Of a stretch of 64,000 nt of DNA, positions 1 through 9,748 are shown in pieces; position 1 is the stretch's first letter, and every line of letters begins with the position of its first letter. The notes below the pieces were generated by a model. It saw only the letters and a list, made by a program, of their open reading frames with translations, ran no database searches and was not told the DNA's origin. The position numbers and the translations under genes were made by a program. Source of the DNA: Pedobacter foliorum (lineage in GTDB: Bacteria > Bacteroidota > Bacteroidia > Sphingobacteriales > Sphingobacteriaceae); contig NZ_JABSNU010000011.1 of the NCBI RefSeq assembly GCF_013266735.1, forward strand, positions 1 to 64,000. Direction: 5' to 3'.

Positions 1-57
1 AATATTCAGGAAAATAATATTTCAGAAGCCAAATATTGCAGCCATTTGTAAGTCGGC

Positions 58-95
58 TGTCCGGTTAAAATTTATTATAAAACTTTCTCCGGACA
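58..95. promoter_or_regulatory. Inverted repeat upstream of the exporter operon
   Basis: TGTCCGG at 58-64 and CCGGACA at 89-95 form a perfect 7-bp inverted repeat around an AT-rich 24-nt centre. It lies about 110-145 bases upstream of the first exporter gene and could be an operator or part of the promoter. No regulator can be assigned. The rest of 1-99 shows no gene. Confidence 0.3.
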
Positions 96-99
96 ACAG

Positions 100-170
100 T
101 GAATTTATTTCAGGACCTCGCGCTAGCAAGGCTTTCTTTCTCTTGAGGGGTCCTGAAATAAATTCAGGAT
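100..170. repeat. Intergenic paired palindrome (GTCATCCTGAA family), copy 1
   Basis: Arms tgaatttatttcagga and tcctgaaataaattca flank a GC-richer centre that contains ctttctttctcttga. The same arms and centre recur near 15.9, 26.6 and 34.4 kb. The right arm ends in AGGATGA and so supplies the first available ATG (169) of the next reading frame, probably by chance. Confidence 0.8.
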
Positions 171-204
171 GAGAAGAAAAAAAATCCCAACTTCGTATTT
201 GAAA

Positions 205-1956
205 ATGAAGAATTCAGATACTCAGGTTCCAAAACAAAAAGCTAAGCAAGGTTCAAGCATTTTTAGCCTGCTTAAACCGTATTCAGGCCTGATTACTTTG
301 TTGATCTTGTTTGCATTGCTAAGTAATGGTCTCAATCTTTGGATACCAAAATTGATCGGTAGCGGAATCGATGCATATAGCGCCGGTAATTTTTCTTATA
401 AAACAATTGCTACTGAGTTTATAATTGTAGTCCTCATTATCTTTCTGTTCAGTTTCTTGCAAAGTATAATGCAAACTTATGCTTCAGAAAAGGTAGCAAG
501 GGACTTAAGAACTCGCCTTGCAGATAAAATATCAAGACAAAGCTTTGCTTACATACAAACTACCAATCCATCGCGGTTGCTTACCAATCTTACCTCCGAT
601 GTAGATTCTATAAAGCTGTTTGTATCGCAGGCCATTGTTTCTATCGTATCTTCTTTGTTTATCATCATTGGAGCAAGTATTTTATTGCTGAGCATCAACT
701 GGAAACTTGGCCTAATCGTAATGGCCATTATTCCAATTATTGGGGGTACGTTTTTCATTGTTCTCGGCAAGGTGCGCGTGCTGTTCAAAAAAAGCAGGGA
801 AGTAATCGACTGGCTAAACAAGGTAATCAATGAAAGCATCCTTGGGGCAATGTTAATTCGTGTAATTAATTCGCAACAGCTGGAATACGATAAGTTTTTT
901 GAGGCTAGTAATAAGGCTAAAGACATTGGACTTTCAATTTTGAGGTTATTTGCCTGGCTCATCCCTATAATCATATTTACAGCAAATATGGCCGGTTTAA
1001 TGATTCTGGTATTAGGCGGTCATTATGTAATCAACGGCAGAATGAGTCTGGGTGATTTTGCTGCTTTTAACAGTTATCTGGCTTTGCTTATTTTCCCAAT
1101 TTTGGTAATAGGCTTTATGAGTAATGTAATTGCTCAGGCCACTGCTTCATACGGTAGAATCGGCGAAATGCTTGAAAGACCCGATACCCTTGAAACCGGG
1201 CAATTGGAAGCGAATTTAACCGGAGTTATAGAGATGAAGGACGTTAATGTTAATTACGGCGAAAAACCGGTATTAAAACAGATTGACTTCTCTGTAAAAC
1301 CAGGATCTCGTACCGCAGTAATCGGCCCAACGGCTGCCGGCAAAACACAATTGCTCTACTTACTTAGTGGCTTAATTAAACCCGATAGTGGAACTTTAAC
1401 GTTTGACGGACATCAGATCGATGAATATAAAAGTGAATCTTTTTACCAAAAGCTAGGTCTTGTATTTCAGGATAGTATCCTGTTCAATATGAGCATTCGG
1501 GAAAATATCACTTTTAGTGAAACGGTAACAGATGAATCTTTGCAAAGAGCAATTGAAACTGCCGAACTAAAAGATTTTATGGACTCATTGCCTGAAGGCT
1601 TAAATACCAGTGTTTCCGAACGTGGATTGAGTCTTTCGGGTGGACAAAAGCAGCGGATTATGCTGGCGCGAGCATTGTCTATAAATCCAAATGTACTGCT
1701 GCTCGATGATTTCACGGCAAGGGTCGACAATCAGACTGAAGCCCGCATACTCGAAAATATCCAACGCAATTATCCAAATTTAACGCTGATCTCGGTAACT
1801 CAAAAAATAGCTGCGGTAGAGCATTACGAACAGATCATTTTGCTGTTGCAAGGTGAGATATTGGCCGCCGGAACCCACAAAGAGCTTATGAATACCAGTC
1901 CTGAATATGTACAGATTTTTAATTCACAAAAAAGCACAAGCACGTATGAATTATAA
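205..1956 (+). CDS. ABC exporter half-transporter, degenerate-site subunit
   Basis: Type IV (multidrug/lipid) ABC exporter with six membrane segments followed by an ATPase domain. Numbered from the upstream ATG at 169, Walker A is GPTAAGKT (386-393) and the signature LSLSGGQ (487-493) is canonical. The catalytic Glu after Walker B is replaced by Asp (D513-D514), and the switch His is replaced by Gln (Q545). This is the pattern of the degenerate-site subunit of heterodimeric exporters such as TM287/288 and BmrCD. I prefer the start at 205 because the ATG at 169 lies inside a dispersed repeat; 169 remains possible. The gene overlaps the next by 11 bases, which fits a coupled pair. The substrate is unknown. 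Confidence 0.9.
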   Translation: MKNSDTQVPKQKAKQGSSIFSLLKPYSGLITLLILFALLSNGLNLWIPKLIGSGIDAYSAGNFSYKTIATEFIIVVLIIFLFSFLQSIMQTYASEKVARDLRTRLADKISRQSFAYIQTTNPSRLLTNLTSDVDSIKLFVSQAIVSIVSSLFIIIGASILLLSINWKLGLIVMAIIPIIGGTFFIVLGKVRVLFKKSREVIDWLNKVINESILGAMLIRVINSQQLEYDKFFEASNKAKDIGLSILRLFAWLIPIIIFTANMAGLMILVLGGHYVINGRMSLGDFAAFNSYLALLIFPILVIGFMSNVIAQATASYGRIGEMLERPDTLETGQLEANLTGVIEMKDVNVNYGEKPVLKQIDFSVKPGSRTAVIGPTAAGKTQLLYLLSGLIKPDSGTLTFDGHQIDEYKSESFYQKLGLVFQDSILFNMSIRENITFSETVTDESLQRAIETAELKDFMDSLPEGLNTSVSERGLSLSGGQKQRIMLARALSINPNVLLLDDFTARVDNQTEARILENIQRNYPNLTLISVTQKIAAVEHYEQIILLLQGEILAAGTHKELMNTSPEYVQIFNSQKSTSTYEL

Positions 1957-3706
1957 TCTGAATACATTAGCCGAGCAGGAGAAAAAAAGCTCATCATGGA
2001 CAGGCCTTAAAAACCTGTTGAACCTGGTTTCGGAAGAGCGGAAGCGTATTTTTCTTTCTTTGTCGGCCATTCTTGTTAGTGCATCGCTTAACCTTTTGGG
2101 GCCATTTTTAATAGGTTACACCATAGATCATTATGTGCAAACCGGAAAATATCATGGTGTATTGGTATTCGCTGGTATTTTATTGGGCATGTATTCCATC
2201 GCTTTTGTAAGCAGTTACCTGCAAACGCAGTGGATGGGAGGAGTAGCACAACGCGCCATATTCAAATTAAGAAATGTAATTTTTAATAAGATCCAACAAT
2301 TACCGGTAGCCTTCTTTAATGAAAACAAAGCTGGCGATTTAATATCAAGGGTTAATAACGATACTGATAAATTGAGCCAGTTCTTCTCTCAGGCCTTAAT
2401 GCAGTTTATCAGTAGCATCATTACCATGGTTGGCTCGGGAGTGTTTTTGTTGTCTATCAATATTAAACTCGGACTAGCTACTTTGGTGCCAGCCCTAATT
2501 ATCCTAATATTTACAAGAAGTGTCTCGCCTTGGGTAAGAAAAAGAAATGCGCTAAGTTTAAAAAGCTCTGGCGGATTAAGTGCCGAAATACAAGAGAGTC
2601 TGAATAATTTTAAAGTTATAATTGCCTTTAACAGAAGAGATTATTTCAGGAAGAAATTTGATGTAGCCAATCAGCATAATTATAAAACTGCAATGGTTAC
2701 CGGAATGGCAAACAACATGTTCTTACCTGTGTTCGGATTATTCTCTGCCTTAGCACAATTAATCGTGTTGAGCTACGGGATATATCTGATCACCGAATCA
2801 GAATTTAGTATAGGTTTGTTGGTGAGTTATCTGGCTTACTCTACTAACTTTTATAACCCATTGAGACAGCTTGCTGCTTTATGGACGAGTTTCCAGGTGG
2901 CACTTGCAGGTTGGGACAGGATATCCAGAATGCTATCGCTTGAAAGTAATTTGCAAATTGCCAACAATACTGATACAAAAGCTTCAGATTCATTGCTTGA
3001 ATTTAGAAACGTACATTTTGGCTATACCTCCAGCAATGAAATACTTCACAATGTGAACTTTAAGTTGGAGAAAGGAAAAACCTACGCATTGGTTGGTCCA
3101 ACAGGTGGAGGTAAAACCACCACAGCATCTATTATGGCCCGTTTGTATGATCCCGTTAGTGGGCTAATTCTGTTAGATGGAAAAGACATTAAGTCTTATA
3201 CTCCCGAAGAACGAAGCAAGAAAATTGGATTCATCCTACAGGAACCCTTTTTGTTTACAGGAACGGTTAGAGAGAACATCTTATACGGTAACGAACAATA
3301 TCATCAATACGATCAGGAAAGTTTCTTAGCCGTAATTAAAGCTACGGGATTGGAAGGATTACTCTCTGTATTTGAAGACGGGGCAGAAACAAAGGTGCTC
3401 TCTTCTGGCGACAGCTTAAGCCTTGGACAAAAGCAATTGATCGCTTTTATGCGTGCCGTACTTAGAAAACCTGATTTGTTAATTCTTGATGAGGCAACAG
3501 CCAATATTGATACGATAACAGAAAAGTTGTTAGGAGAGATATTGGATAAGTTACCTAAAGAAACTACACTGGTAATCATTGCTCACCGTTTAAATACCAT
3601 TGAAAATGCTGATGAGATCTTTTTCGTAAACAGTGGAGAAGTAACCAGGGCAGGCTCATTTCAGGAAGCTATGGATAAGCTTATCCATCACAAAAGAAAA
3701 AGCTAG
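1946..3706 (+). CDS. ABC exporter half-transporter, catalytic partner subunit
   Basis: Second half of the heterodimeric ABC exporter, with a membrane domain of six segments and a C-terminal ATPase. From ATG 1946, Walker A is GPTGGGKTT (K390). Walker B is followed by the catalytic Glu (D515-E516), and the switch His is present (H547). The signature is changed to SLGQ (492-495) instead of SGGQ. Together with the preceding subunit this predicts one hydrolytic ATP site (Walker motifs from here, LSGGQ from the partner) and one weak site. An upstream in-frame ATG at 1907 would overlap the previous gene by 50 bases and is less likely. Confidence 0.92.
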   Translation: MNYNLNTLAEQEKKSSSWTGLKNLLNLVSEERKRIFLSLSAILVSASLNLLGPFLIGYTIDHYVQTGKYHGVLVFAGILLGMYSIAFVSSYLQTQWMGGVAQRAIFKLRNVIFNKIQQLPVAFFNENKAGDLISRVNNDTDKLSQFFSQALMQFISSIITMVGSGVFLLSINIKLGLATLVPALIILIFTRSVSPWVRKRNALSLKSSGGLSAEIQESLNNFKVIIAFNRRDYFRKKFDVANQHNYKTAMVTGMANNMFLPVFGLFSALAQLIVLSYGIYLITESEFSIGLLVSYLAYSTNFYNPLRQLAALWTSFQVALAGWDRISRMLSLESNLQIANNTDTKASDSLLEFRNVHFGYTSSNEILHNVNFKLEKGKTYALVGPTGGGKTTTASIMARLYDPVSGLILLDGKDIKSYTPEERSKKIGFILQEPFLFTGTVRENILYGNEQYHQYDQESFLAVIKATGLEGLLSVFEDGAETKVLSSGDSLSLGQKQLIAFMRAVLRKPDLLILDEATANIDTITEKLLGEILDKLPKETTLVIIAHRLNTIENADEIFFVNSGEVTRAGSFQEAMDKLIHHKRKS

Positions 3707-3790
3707 CATACAGCAATCGTTTCTACAGATTTTCTCCAGAGTCCAATTGTACCTTTATTTTAGATTTAAATAAGGCAACTCTGATCAGAA

Positions 3791-5053
3791 ATGATAATAG
3801 ATATCCGGCGCATATTGTTTACCTGTTCATTAGTTCTCACTTTGTCTTGCTCAGTTGTTTTTCAAAGCACTGCACAGCAAAAAAAGGTAGATGACTACAT
3901 TCAAAAAGCATTAATCAATAGTCCTTTGCTAGGAGATTTTAGAAATCAGCTGCTATCCAATAAATTGGATAGCTCCTTGCTAAGAGCCGGATACAGACCC
4001 CAAATTATTGCTAGTTCAACAGGAACTTATGCCCCGGTTATTAACGGTTATGGTTACGATAATGCACTTAGCAATGGTAAAACATTCGATGCACTCATCA
4101 CTGCAAACCAAAATATTATAGGTAAAAGCAGAAAAGATATCCAACTCGAAGGAATTAAGTTGCATTCCGACTCCATCGATGCTGCTTCAAAAATCTCCCA
4201 ACAAGACATTAGAAAGTCTATCACCGAGCAATACATTACAACCTATACCGACCAGCAGCAAAGAGATTTTTACCTCGAAGTTTATCGCTTATTGCAAAAA
4301 GAAGAAAAGGCGCTAAAAATACTCACTCAAAAAAGCGTGTATAAGCAGGCAGATTATCTGGCGTTTCTGGTTACCTTTCAGCAACAGGAACTACAGCTTA
4401 GCCAAACCAATATTCAGTTAAAGAATGATTTCTCGCGTTTAAACTACCTGAGCGGTATAGTTGATACTAATGTTGTAGCGCTTGAAGAACCTATGCTAAC
4501 CCCGGCAGCACTTAGCGGATTAAGCAATAGTATTTTTATGCAAGGCTATAAAATAGATAGCTTGAAATTACTGAATGATAAAAAACAGGTAGATCTGAAT
4601 TATAAGCCGCAGGCAAGTGTGTATGTAAACGGAGGCTATAATTCATCGTTCATACTACAGCCCTACAAAAATTTCGGAACAAGTGTGGGTTTTACTGTTT
4701 CAATGCCTATTTACGATGGAGGTCAGCGTAAAATGAAGCACACTCAGCTTCAAATACAAGAAAACACAAGGCAAGGCTATCAGCAGTTTTTTACCCAACA
4801 ATATCAACAGCAGGTTAATCAGCTTATTCAGCAGTTGCAAGCAACACAAGAACTGCATGCTAAAATTACCAAGCAGATTAAGTTTACAGAAGGCCTGATA
4901 AATGTAGACAGTAAATTGCTGCAAACAGGCGATATCACTATTGCAGATTATGTAATTGCCATAAATAATTACCTCAGTACGCAGTATATGCTTCGGCAGG
5001 TCAATATATCCAGGCTTCAGTTAATTAATCAACTAAACTATTGGAACAATTAG
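3791..5053 (+). CDS. TolC-family outer membrane efflux protein
   Basis: About 420 residues with an N-terminal signal peptide (hydrophobic stretch then STAQQ). It has the alternating helical and beta layout of TolC-like proteins, including long Gln-rich coiled-coil stretches around residues 110-230 and 325-420. It is expected to form the trimeric outer membrane duct for the adaptor and RND pump encoded directly downstream, and possibly for the ABC pair upstream. The gap to the ABC genes is 84 bases with no obvious terminator, so co-transcription is likely. The adaptor gene follows almost without a gap. Confidence 0.88.
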   Translation: MIIDIRRILFTCSLVLTLSCSVVFQSTAQQKKVDDYIQKALINSPLLGDFRNQLLSNKLDSSLLRAGYRPQIIASSTGTYAPVINGYGYDNALSNGKTFDALITANQNIIGKSRKDIQLEGIKLHSDSIDAASKISQQDIRKSITEQYITTYTDQQQRDFYLEVYRLLQKEEKALKILTQKSVYKQADYLAFLVTFQQQELQLSQTNIQLKNDFSRLNYLSGIVDTNVVALEEPMLTPAALSGLSNSIFMQGYKIDSLKLLNDKKQVDLNYKPQASVYVNGGYNSSFILQPYKNFGTSVGFTVSMPIYDGGQRKMKHTQLQIQENTRQGYQQFFTQQYQQQVNQLIQQLQATQELHAKITKQIKFTEGLINVDSKLLQTGDITIADYVIAINNYLSTQYMLRQVNISRLQLINQLNYWNN

Positions 5054-5061
5054 TCTCTAAA

Positions 5062-6006
5062 ATGATGATGAGTAAGCAGTCATATTATAAAATAACGTTG
5101 TGTTTAGCTTCAGTTTGCTTAATCCTAAGTGCCTGCGGGTTAGCCTCAACTTCAAGTAGTGGAGAGGTAACACCAGAACCAAAAACCCCTGTAAGCATTA
5201 CTCAAATTAGCAACACGCCATTAAGCGATTATGTTGAGTTAAATGCAACTGCTACCTTTCAGCAGAAAGGGATCATCAAAGCCAGTTCAAATGGCTACCT
5301 GCAATCCGTAAATGTAAAAAAAGGCGATTATGTAAAAGGGGGACAAACGCTATTTACTGTAATCACCAAAGAGGCCAGAAGTATAGGTAATGCTATTAAT
5401 AACCTCGATCCAAGCTTTAAATTTACAGGCTTAACTCGCATTACGGCAAATACAGCCGGCTTTGCAGGAGAAGTAAGCCATCAAAAAGGCGACTATGTGC
5501 AGGAAGGGGAGCCGCTTGCGGTAATTACCAATCTCAATAGCTTTGTTTTCCTTATGGATCTGCCTTATGAACTATCGGCAATCATTAAAAACCAAAAAGC
5601 ATTAGAAATCACCTTGCCCGATGGACAAAAGTTAAGTGGCAAAGTCGGGTCTGCAATGCCTCTGGTCGATTCTGCCTCGCAAACTCAAAGAATCATCATC
5701 CAGGTAAAAACGCAACAGCTAATTCCAGAGGGACTTATTGCCAAGGTGAAACTCGTAACGTCAGAAGCCCTAAACCCTATTGCTTTGCCTAAGGAGTCTG
5801 TTCTCTCCAATGAAACACAAGATGAGTTTTGGGTAATGAAACTAATTAATGATACCACAGCGGTAAAAGTAAATATCCAAAAAGGACTCGAAACTGGAGG
5901 CTATGTAGAAATAAAATCTCCTTTGTTTAAGCAAATGGATAGGTTTATTCTTACCGGAAACTATGGGCTGCCAGATACTGCTAAAATTATCGTCAACCAC
6001 AAATGA
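5062..6006 (+). CDS. Efflux periplasmic adaptor (membrane-fusion) lipoprotein
   Basis: HlyD/AcrA-type adaptor. From the ATG at 5062 there is a lipoprotein signal with lipobox L22-S23-A24-C25, so the protein should be anchored by a lipid in the inner membrane and bridge pump to outer membrane duct. A barrel-sandwich (lipoyl-like) half-motif is visible near the N-terminus (NVKKGDYVKGGQTLF) and a second copy, HQKGDYVQEGEPL, follows. The long coiled-coil hairpin of AcrA is short or absent. A TTG at 5041 would extend the frame into the tolC gene; the ATG cluster at 5062-5070 is preferred. The stop overlaps the next start as ATGA. Confidence 0.88.
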   Translation: MMMSKQSYYKITLCLASVCLILSACGLASTSSSGEVTPEPKTPVSITQISNTPLSDYVELNATATFQQKGIIKASSNGYLQSVNVKKGDYVKGGQTLFTVITKEARSIGNAINNLDPSFKFTGLTRITANTAGFAGEVSHQKGDYVQEGEPLAVITNLNSFVFLMDLPYELSAIIKNQKALEITLPDGQKLSGKVGSAMPLVDSASQTQRIIIQVKTQQLIPEGLIAKVKLVTSEALNPIALPKESVLSNETQDEFWVMKLINDTTAVKVNIQKGLETGGYVEIKSPLFKQMDRFILTGNYGLPDTAKIIVNHK

Positions 6007-9000
6007 AGAATTTCTTCTTAACTCATAAAAACCCAATAATAATAGTCCTGGCAATTATCTTGTTCGGGGGTATTATTGCTTATGAGAACCTTAAGACTTC
6101 ACTTTTTCCGGAGATCACATTCCCTAAAATAAAGATCATAGCTGATGCAGGTCTTCAGCCTGTCGATAGGATGATGGTAACGGTAACCAGACCGTTGGAG
6201 AACGCTGTTAAACAAGTGCCCGGACTAAAACTGGTAAGAAGCACTACCAGCAGAGGAAGCTGCGAAATATCGGCATTTATGAACTGGAATACAGATGTAG
6301 ATCTGAGCCAGCAACGCATAGAATCCAGGATCAATCAGATCAGAAACTCACTTCCGGCCGATATCAATATCACGGTAGAGAAGATGAACCCCTCTATCTT
6401 ACCGGTAATGGGGTACACGCTAGAGAGTCATACCAAGTCTCCAATTGAGCTTCGCCAAATTGCCACTTATACCATCAAACCTTTCCTTTCTCAGGTAGAG
6501 GGCGTTGCCGAAGTACGCGTTATAGGTGGAAAAGCCAAGGAATACTGGGTTGAGCTCGATAAAAATAAAATGAGTTCACTTAACCTTACCCCGCAACAGG
6601 TAAATAATGCGTTAAGTCAAACAAATTTCATTCGCTCAAACGGATACCTTTCAGATTATAAACTGCTGTATTTAACCATTACTGATGCGGCGGTAACCAC
6701 CAAATCAGATTTGGAAGATGTTGTGGTCAGTAATAATGGACATAGGGTCATCCAAATTAAGGATATCGCCAAGGTTAGCGTACAGGAAGGGGTAGAGTAT
6801 ACAAAAATCAATGCAAACGGTCACGATGCTGTGCTCATCGCAGTTATCAAACAGCCGGAGGCCAACCTGATTACCCTTACGCAGGATATGGAGAAAAAGA
6901 TTAAGCAGTTGCCTAATGTTTTGCCTCCTGGAGTAACAGTTAAACCCTATTACATACAGGCCGATTTTGTTAACGATTCTGTAAAAAGTGTAACCGACAG
7001 CTTGTGGATAGGCTTGGTCCTTGCAATTGTTGTCGCCATCATCTTTTTAAGGTCATTAAAAGCCAGTAGCACCATTCTTATTACCATTCCATTAACACTT
7101 TGTTTAACGATAATTGTATTATACGGAATAGGCTATACCCTAAATATAATGACTCTGGGTGCAATTGCTGCGGCAATTGGATTAATCATAGATGATGCAA
7201 TTGTTGTTATAGAACAGATTCACCGAACCCACGAAGAACATCCTGAGGTAGAAAGCGACGATTTGGTACATAAAGCTATTGGATATCTTTTTAAAGCCAT
7301 GCTCGGTTCTTCTCTTAGTACCATTGTAATCTTTATTCCTTTCCTGTTGATGACAGGAGTAGCGGGGGCGTACTTTAAAGTGATGACCAATACCATGATC
7401 ATTGCGCTGGTCTGTTCCTTCTTTGTTACCTGGATCTGTTTACCGGTGGTATACCTGCTTTTAGGCAAACGCCGTCGTGAAAAGTCAGTAAAAAAGCACG
7501 ATGTTCATGGGGTAAAAAATCAGGCGTGGGTACTGTGGTTTATTAAAAAACCGATAGTCAGTTTCGCTACAATTGTAGTCTTTATCCTATTAATTGTATT
7601 TATCCTGCCAAAACTCGAAACAGGATTTCTACCGGAAATGGATGAGGGCAGTATTGTGCTCGATTATAAGTCTCCACCCGGAACCTCCCTTCAGGAAACC
7701 GATAGGATGCTCAAAGAAGTAGAGAAAATCATTGTGAAAATCCCTGATGTAGAAACCTATTCCAGAAGAACAGGAACACAAATGGGCTTCTTTATTACAG
7801 AACCCAACAATGGAGATTACCTGATTCAGCTTAAAAAACAACGCAACAGAACAACTGAAGAGGTAATCAGCGAAATTCGAAGTAAAATAGCTTCAATCCA
7901 ACCATCACTCGAAATAGATTTTGGACAGGTAATAGGTGATATGCTTGGCGATTTGATGAGTTCAACCCAGCCCATTGAAATCAAAATCTTTGGAGATAAC
8001 CACACAGAACTTGTTGCGCTTTCTAAAGCAGTTGCAGCAAAGGTTTCTGGAGTTAAGGGGGCTGCCGATGTATTTGATGGGGTTGTTATAGCCGGGCCAT
8101 CCATTAACATTAAGCCTATATATAGCCAGCTTGCTCAATACGGAATTACTGTGGCCGATTTTCAGTATCAATTACAAATGGCTTTAGAAGGAAATACCTC
8201 GGGTAGCGTACTCGAAAAGGAGCAGCTTTCTACCATCAGACTTGTTTATCCAAATAGCAGAAAATATAATGTAGATGGAATTAAGTCAATGCAAATCTTC
8301 TTACCTAATGGTAAACTGGTGCCTATAACTAATTTGGCTGTTGTAGATATTAATACCGGAGATGCGGAAATTGCCAGAGAAAATCTGCAAGCTATGGGGG
8401 TGGTAACTGCCCGTCTTGAAAACCGGGATCTGGGGACTACAATTCAGGATATCCAGCAACAGGTATCAAGCAGTATTCATTTGCCTCCCGGTTATCATAT
8501 CGAGTATGGTGGTGCCTATGCAGAGCAACAGCAATCTTTTAAAGAACTGTTGATGATTCTGGTTTCATCTAGTTTGCTTGTATTTGCAGTTATTCTATTT
8601 CTGTTTAAAGATTTTAAAATAGCTTCACTTATCCTGTTTATAGCCGTATTAGGTATTTCAGGCAGTTATTTGGCATTGTATTTAACCCATACTCCACTAA
8701 ACGTAGGCAGTTATACGGGTTTAATTATGATTATTGGCATCATCGGAGAAAATGCAATCTTTACCTTTCTTCAGTTTAAAGAATCGTGTAAAGAGAACAG
8801 CGTGCAGCAGGCAATTGTCTACGCAATATCTACGCGCTTAAGGCCTAAATTAATGACAGCTCTGGGCGCAATAATTGCGTTGATGCCACTTGCCTTAGGT
8901 ATTGGGGCAGGGGCACAACTGCATCAACCATTGGCAATTGCTGTTATTGGTGGCTTTATTGTTGCTATGCCATTGCTGCTTATCGTTTTGCCAAGCATGA

Positions 9001-9026
9001 TAAACTTACTATACAAAGACCAATAA
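6003..9026 (+). CDS. RND-family efflux pump (HAE1/AcrB-like)
   Basis: Resistance-nodulation-division transporter of 1007 residues with the expected twelve membrane segments and two large periplasmic loops. Membrane segment 4 carries the paired aspartates of the proton relay (D397-D398 in IGLIIDDAIVV), as in AcrB-type multidrug pumps. Heavy-metal pumps of the CusA type usually have a different signature here, so export of organic compounds is more likely than metal export. It overlaps the adaptor gene by 4 bases and ends 44 bases before the response regulator gene. It likely forms a tripartite pump with the two preceding products. Confidence 0.93.
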   Translation: MKNFFLTHKNPIIIVLAIILFGGIIAYENLKTSLFPEITFPKIKIIADAGLQPVDRMMVTVTRPLENAVKQVPGLKLVRSTTSRGSCEISAFMNWNTDVDLSQQRIESRINQIRNSLPADINITVEKMNPSILPVMGYTLESHTKSPIELRQIATYTIKPFLSQVEGVAEVRVIGGKAKEYWVELDKNKMSSLNLTPQQVNNALSQTNFIRSNGYLSDYKLLYLTITDAAVTTKSDLEDVVVSNNGHRVIQIKDIAKVSVQEGVEYTKINANGHDAVLIAVIKQPEANLITLTQDMEKKIKQLPNVLPPGVTVKPYYIQADFVNDSVKSVTDSLWIGLVLAIVVAIIFLRSLKASSTILITIPLTLCLTIIVLYGIGYTLNIMTLGAIAAAIGLIIDDAIVVIEQIHRTHEEHPEVESDDLVHKAIGYLFKAMLGSSLSTIVIFIPFLLMTGVAGAYFKVMTNTMIIALVCSFFVTWICLPVVYLLLGKRRREKSVKKHDVHGVKNQAWVLWFIKKPIVSFATIVVFILLIVFILPKLETGFLPEMDEGSIVLDYKSPPGTSLQETDRMLKEVEKIIVKIPDVETYSRRTGTQMGFFITEPNNGDYLIQLKKQRNRTTEEVISEIRSKIASIQPSLEIDFGQVIGDMLGDLMSSTQPIEIKIFGDNHTELVALSKAVAAKVSGVKGAADVFDGVVIAGPSINIKPIYSQLAQYGITVADFQYQLQMALEGNTSGSVLEKEQLSTIRLVYPNSRKYNVDGIKSMQIFLPNGKLVPITNLAVVDINTGDAEIARENLQAMGVVTARLENRDLGTTIQDIQQQVSSSIHLPPGYHIEYGGAYAEQQQSFKELLMILVSSSLLVFAVILFLFKDFKIASLILFIAVLGISGSYLALYLTHTPLNVGSYTGLIMIIGIIGENAIFTFLQFKESCKENSVQQAIVYAISTRLRPKLMTALGAIIALMPLALGIGAGAQLHQPLAIAVIGGFIVAMPLLLIVLPSMINLLYKDQ

Positions 9027-9070
9027 CTGCCCCATTTATTTACTACATTTAATTTTTTAACATCTCCCGA

Positions 9071-9748
9071 ATGAAGATACTATTGATAGAAGATGAAAGC
9101 TCACTGCGCGAAAGTATTATCACTTATTTTACGGATGAAGGCAATATCTGCGAAACCGCAGTAGATTATAAATCGGCAATTGAGAAGATCAATATCTATA
9201 ATTATGATTGCATTCTCTTAGATCTTACCTTGCCGGGAGGCGATGGAATGGAGATTCTGCGTGCTATCAAAAAGATCAATAAAAAAGATGGGGTACTCAT
9301 TATTTCTGCAAGGCATTCGCTTGATGATAAGCTTGATGGGTTAAACCTCGGAGCGGATGATTATCTCGTAAAACCTTTCCACCTGTCGGAGCTTAAAGCA
9401 AGGGTAACGGCAATAGTGCGCAGAAAAAGTTATGATGGTAGCAACATCATCACCTTTAATGAAATACAGATTGATACTCAGGCCATGAGCGTTAAAATAG
9501 GAGATAATGTGCTAACCCTTACCCGTAAAGAATACGATTTACTAGTCTATTTTATTGCCAATCATAGCAAGGTAATTACCAAAAGTGCAATAGCAGAACA
9601 TTTGTGGGGTGATGAGATTGACCTGTCAGATCATTTCGATTTCATTTATACGCACATTAAAAACCTAAGGAAGAAGCTGGTAGAAGCAGGTTGCAAAGAT
9701 TACATCAAATCTATGTACGGTGTCGGCTACAAATTTGAGAACATATGA
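9071..9748 (+). CDS. OmpR-family response regulator
   Basis: Two-domain response regulator of 225 residues. The N-terminal receiver has the acidic pocket (E7-D8), the phospho-acceptor D51 (ILLDLTLPGGDG) and the conserved K101 (LVKPF). The C-terminal domain is a winged helix of the OmpR/PhoB type, ending in IKSMYGVGYKFE. It overlaps its kinase gene by 4 bases and lies directly behind the efflux genes, so it most likely controls that operon. The inducing signal is unknown. Confidence 0.95.
   Translation: MKILLIEDESSLRESIITYFTDEGNICETAVDYKSAIEKINIYNYDCILLDLTLPGGDGMEILRAIKKINKKDGVLIISARHSLDDKLDGLNLGADDYLVKPFHLSELKARVTAIVRRKSYDGSNIITFNEIQIDTQAMSVKIGDNVLTLTRKEYDLLVYFIANHSKVITKSAIAEHLWGDEIDLSDHFDFIYTHIKNLRKKLVEAGCKDYIKSMYGVGYKFENI

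Noticed and set aside
5041..5061. TTG start for the efflux adaptor
   Set aside because: It would overlap the tolC stop and add residues before the lipoprotein signal; the ATG at 5062 gives a normal signal.
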